From NCBI GenBank assembly GCA_035495315.1, contig DATJGF010000031.1:1-9512 (forward strand): a stretch of 9,512 bases of DNA, given 5' to 3'. Both the position numbers and the translations under genes were made by a program. Shown in pieces: positions 6,913 through 9,512 of the stretch (the stretch's first letter is position 1; every line of letters begins with the position of its first letter). Under the pieces are notes generated by a model. That model ran no database searches. It saw only the letters and a list, made by a program, of their open reading frames with translations, and had not been told where the DNA came from. This DNA is from DATJGF01 sp035495315 (GTDB lineage: Bacteria; Verrucomicrobiota; Verrucomicrobiia; Limisphaerales; UBA8199).

Positions 6913-8025
6913 ATGAAAAATGAAAGTAATCAGATCCTTGATAAAGGGCGGCGAAGGTTCATCGGTACGGCAATAGTCGCGATTCCCGGCGCTGCTTTCG
7001 TAAGCGCTGAATTGCTGGCTTCTGGTGAGACGTCGGCTCAAACCAGGACGGCGGGTCCGGTGAAAGAGCCGGCGGTGATTGGTTATCCCAACAAAAAGGG
7101 TGTCACGATCGAGCGTGTCAGCTACAAGGCCAGAAATCTGGGTGCGGATATCGTCGCAAATGTGTTCAAGCCTCCCGGGTTCGATGAGAGCAAGACATAT
7201 CCGGCCATCGTCGTGACCCACCCGTTCGGTGGCGTCAAGGAGCAGACATCAGGGCTTTATGCGCAGCGCCTGGCTGAGGAGGGTTTTGTCAGCCTCGCTT
7301 ACGATGCTTCCTACCAAGGCGAGAGTCAGGGCACGCCGCGTTTGATAGAAGTTCCCGCACAACGCCTGGACGATATCAGTTGCGCCATCGATTATCTGGT
7401 TCAGCAACCCCAAGTCGATCCCAACCGGATCGGCTCGCTCGGCATCTGCGCGGGCGGCAGTTACGCGATATGCAACGCCACAACCGAGTTGCGCGTGAAG
7501 GCAGTTGCGTCGGTCAGCATGTTTAATCTTGGCGATGCGCGCCGCCGGGCGATGGGCTTGTTGTCGTACGAGGAGCGGATGAAACGCCTGAAGGACGCCG
7601 GCGAGCAGCGTAATAAGGAGGCCCGTGGCGAACCCATCCGCCTGGTAAAAATCTCCCCCGATTCGCCCGCTGAATTCACTGACAAAACGCCCATCCTGTA
7701 TCGCGAAGGTTATGACTACTACATGACCGCGCGTGGCAAGCATCCCAATTCACCCAATCGCTACATGTTTTCCAGTCTCCCCTTGCAGATGGCCTTTTTC
7801 CCTTTCGACCAGGTCGACACCATATCACCCCGGCCAATCCTGATGGTCGTCGGCGGGAAGGCCGACACTAAATTCTGGAGTGATGAGGTTTATTCCAAGG
7901 CGCGGGAGCCAAAGGAACTCTTCATCGTCGATGGCGCCTCGCACATTGATATGTATGACAAACCGCAGTTCGTGGCGCCAGCCGTCGAGAAACTGAAGGA
8001 ATTCTTCGAAAAGAATTTGAAATAA
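6913..8025 (+). CDS. Tat-exported alpha/beta hydrolase (dienelactone hydrolase-like)
   Basis: The 370-residue product begins with a twin-arginine signal: GRRRFIG (12-18), a hydrophobic stretch (about 19-36) and cleavage near TSA before QT (about 43), so it is likely folded before export. The mature part is an alpha/beta hydrolase: HPFGGVKEQ (103-110) as oxyanion region, LAYDASYQGES (119-128), and a nucleophile elbow GICAGG in which Cys169 takes the usual Ser position, as in dienelactone hydrolases. His334 in DGASHIDMYD is the likely catalytic His; Asp308 in GGKADTKFW is a candidate acid. A lid-like insertion (about 200-290) separates the two halves. Tat export might suit a cofactor- or folding-dependent enzyme, but no cofactor site is visible. 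The ATG at 6913 has no clear Shine-Dalgarno sequence and follows a strong hairpin, so translation may be modest or controlled. Substrate unknown; lactone or ester hydrolysis is inferred from family and context. Confidence 0.9.
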   Translation: MKNESNQILDKGRRRFIGTAIVAIPGAAFVSAELLASGETSAQTRTAGPVKEPAVIGYPNKKGVTIERVSYKARNLGADIVANVFKPPGFDESKTYPAIVVTHPFGGVKEQTSGLYAQRLAEEGFVSLAYDASYQGESQGTPRLIEVPAQRLDDISCAIDYLVQQPQVDPNRIGSLGICAGGSYAICNATTELRVKAVASVSMFNLGDARRRAMGLLSYEERMKRLKDAGEQRNKEARGEPIRLVKISPDSPAEFTDKTPILYREGYDYYMTARGKHPNSPNRYMFSSLPLQMAFFPFDQVDTISPRPILMVVGGKADTKFWSDEVYSKAREPKELFIVDGASHIDMYDKPQFVAPAVEKLKEFFEKNLK

Positions 8026-8032
8026 AGGAACC

Positions 8033-9124
8033 ATGAACGCGACTCCGTGCGCTATAAAGAAGCTCGCTGCGCTTGCGGTGCTTGGTGCAGTCGCTCTTGC
8101 TTCCGCGATTGCCCAGGACACGAATAAACTCGCCGAGCTCCTAATGATCCAGGCGCAGGGAAGCTTCCTGGTTGGAGGCACAGTTTTTACCAATTCCGGC
8201 ACTTACGATGCGACCAACCGAAGCCCTTCCGGCCAAACCTTACACGGCGACCACGCATACGTTTTCTACCAAGTCCCGTCGCACGCTCGCAGACTGCCTT
8301 TGGTGCTTTGGCATGGGCTCGGGCAGTTTTCAAAGACTTGGGAAACTACCCCGGACGGGCGAGAAGGCTTCCAGAACATCTTCTTGCGTCGCCGCTTCCC
8401 GGTTTACGTGATCGATCAGCCGCGACGTGGCCGTGCGGGGCGCAGCACGCAGCCTGCGACGATTACGCCGGCGCCGGACGAGCAGGACTGGTTCGGCACG
8501 TTCCGCCTTGGTGTCTGGCCGGATTTCTTCCCCGGCGTGCAGTTCTCACGCGACCCCGAGGCGATAAACCAATATTTCCGCCAGATTACCCCCGATACGG
8601 GCCCTCTGGATCCCGCTCTGAATTCCGAAACCGTGACTGCGCTTTTCCAGAAGATCGGCCCGGGGATTCTCGTGACCCACTCACACAGTGGGGGTATGGG
8701 CTGGCGGGTGGCGACAAAGAGCTCGAACGTTCGGGCTATTATCTCCTATGAGCCCGGGAGCGGCTTCATCTTCCCGGCGGGCGAAGTGCCTCCTCCGATG
8801 CCAAGCGCCGGAGGTACGTTGCAGGCAGTCAGCGTGCCGCTGTCGGAGTTCATGGCACTGACTAAGATCCCGATCATTATCTATTACGGCGACAACATAC
8901 CGTCGCAACCAATGGCGAATCCGGGCCAGGACGGTTGGCGTGTCCGTCTGGCCATGGCGAGGCTGTGGAGGGATGCGGTAAATAGCCGGGCTGGTGATGT
9001 CACCGTCGTGCATCTCCCCGAGATCGGGGTCCGGGGCAACACGCATTTCCCGTTCTCGGACCTAAATAACATCCAGATTGCGGATGCGTTGTCGACGTTC
9101 CTCTCCGCAAAGAAGCTGGACTAG
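8033..9124 (+). CDS. Exported alpha/beta hydrolase of unknown substrate
   Basis: The 363-residue product has a signal peptide (KKLAALAVLGAVALASAIA, cleavage before Q28). It then shows an alpha/beta hydrolase fold: LVLWHGLGQFSKTWE (about 81-95), VYVIDQPRRGRAGRS (114-128), a nucleophile strand GILVTHSHSGGMGW (201-214), SYEPGSGF (228-235) and a C-terminal GNTHFPFSDLNN (325-336). Likely triad: Ser207 or Ser209, Glu230 as candidate acid, and His328. The elbow departs from GxSxG: it reads T-H-S-H-S-G-G, so either Ser could be the nucleophile. The gene begins 7 bp after the preceding stop, and its AAGGA ribosome site touches that stop codon, implying translational coupling with the Tat hydrolase. 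The fold, export and operon membership are well supported; the reaction (esterase, lactonase or lipase) cannot be chosen from the sequence. Confidence 0.88.
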   Translation: MNATPCAIKKLAALAVLGAVALASAIAQDTNKLAELLMIQAQGSFLVGGTVFTNSGTYDATNRSPSGQTLHGDHAYVFYQVPSHARRLPLVLWHGLGQFSKTWETTPDGREGFQNIFLRRRFPVYVIDQPRRGRAGRSTQPATITPAPDEQDWFGTFRLGVWPDFFPGVQFSRDPEAINQYFRQITPDTGPLDPALNSETVTALFQKIGPGILVTHSHSGGMGWRVATKSSNVRAIISYEPGSGFIFPAGEVPPPMPSAGGTLQAVSVPLSEFMALTKIPIIIYYGDNIPSQPMANPGQDGWRVRLAMARLWRDAVNSRAGDVTVVHLPEIGVRGNTHFPFSDLNNIQIADALSTFLSAKKLD

Positions 9125-9378
9125 CGGGATTAAAACTTTGAATACCAACATGAGCAGCTTCTTTGACCATCGCGATCCAGAAAAGGTGAAGTGATTAGGC
9201 ACTTGAAAACCGGATGTTTAATCGCGCAGACCATTTTGCCTCACCGCTAACGGTGAAGGATGAAGAAATCCAAAAACTATATGAAAACCTCAATGGATTC
9301 CCCGCCTTCCGGATGCAATTTCCTATCAATTCTGTGACAACGATCAGACGCCATGGCGCAGGAGGTTTGCGAAAAGGA
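9125..9378 (+). other. Intergenic spacer without a convincing gene
   Basis: These 254 bp have several very short open stretches (for example 9150-9194 and 9260-9337) but none with a family signature. A perfect 6-bp inverted repeat TCACCG-ctaa-CGGTGA occurs at 9241-9256 and might be a small operator or hairpin. No T-rich terminator follows the stop at 9124. The reading frame of the next gene stays open back to 9199, so part of this spacer could be an N-terminal extension of that gene (see the findings). Confidence 0.4.
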
Positions 9379-9512
9379 ATGAACGTCAGGATCGGTTCCA
9401 CCTTGCTGGTGCTCGCCGGCTTGGCGCCCTTCCCACTGATGTCGCAGGACTGGCCGATGTTGGGTGGCGCAACGCACCGGAACATGGTCTCCGCCATGAG
9501 GGACCTCCCCGA
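9379..9512 (+). CDS. Probable exported PQQ-like beta-propeller protein, N-terminal fragment (cut by the window end)
   Basis: Only 44 complete codons are present. Starting at ATG 9379 the product has a signal peptide (MNVRIG, then STLLVLAGLAPFPLM, cleavage near SQ) followed by DWPMLGGATHRNMVS. A DWP-x-x-GG-x-x-x-x-R sequence right after the signal peptide is the usual opening of PQQ-binding-like beta-propeller proteins (quinoprotein dehydrogenase or BamB-like repeats) in Verrucomicrobia and Planctomycetes. AGGAGG lies at 9360-9365, 13 bases upstream, which is far for a ribosome site; GAAAAGG sits directly against the ATG. An in-frame ATG at 9214 would add 55 residues and leave the signal sequence internal, so 9379 is preferred. 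It lies in the same direction as the hydrolase genes but after a 254-bp gap, so it may be a separate unit. The family call rests on one short motif. Confidence 0.55.
   Translation, partial: MNVRIGSTLLVLAGLAPFPLMSQDWPMLGGATHRNMVSAMRDLP

Noticed and set aside
9124..9153. Possible third copy of the repeated element (gcggg followed later by catgagc) after the last hydrolase.
   Set aside because: The spacing is off by 2 bp and most block positions differ; the match is no better than chance.
9150..9194. A 14-codon frame (MSSFFDHRDPEKVK) overlapping a GTG frame at 9191-9250.
   Set aside because: Both are very short, have no ribosome site of note and no similarity I recognise; the overlap is probably chance.

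Overview
The window looks like chromosomal DNA from a soil or freshwater bacterium of the Verrucomicrobia, with Acidobacteria or a Planctomycetes relative as alternatives. The reasons are the GC-rich coding, the pairing of a short ECF-type sigma factor with a very large serine/threonine kinase carrying WD40 repeats, and a run of exported hydrolases. This placement is inference from gene content; the window holds no rRNA or other phylogenetic marker. All genes are on the + strand.

Layout. (1) 2-577: ECF-type sigma factor. (2) 639-3983: membrane-anchored Ser/Thr kinase with an extracytoplasmic region of about 14 WD40-like blades. (3) 3984-4237: spacer containing a weak hairpin and a promoter-like element. 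(4) 4238-5947: exported type-B carboxylesterase. (5) 5973-6836: exported cupin plus carboxymuconolactone-decarboxylase-like (CMD) fusion protein. (6) 6913-8025: Tat-exported alpha/beta hydrolase with a Cys nucleophile motif, preceded by a strong intergenic hairpin. (7) 8033-9124: second exported alpha/beta hydrolase. (8) 9125-9378: spacer with no convincing gene. (9) 9379 to the right edge: start of a probable exported PQQ-type beta-propeller protein, cut by the window end.

The most notable signal is a 35-bp element present twice. One copy starts immediately after the sigma factor stop codon, in front of the kinase (578-612). The other lies in front of the carboxylesterase (4177-4211). The copies match at 30 of 35 positions without gaps, as a perfect 10-bp block, a 12-bp variable spacer and a perfect 13-bp block. 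Both end exactly 26 bp before an ATG. Conservation stops sharply on the downstream side, which fits a bipartite promoter. The simplest model is that the local ECF sigma factor reads both copies, placing the kinase and the hydrolase cluster in one regulon.

Working model (inference): the kinase senses something outside the cytoplasm through its WD40 region, acts on the sigma factor or an unseen partner, and the sigma factor switches on the kinase and a set of periplasmic esterase, lactonase-like and cupin enzymes. Those enzymes would act on ester- or lactone-containing, possibly aromatic, compounds. The substrate cannot be read from the sequence.
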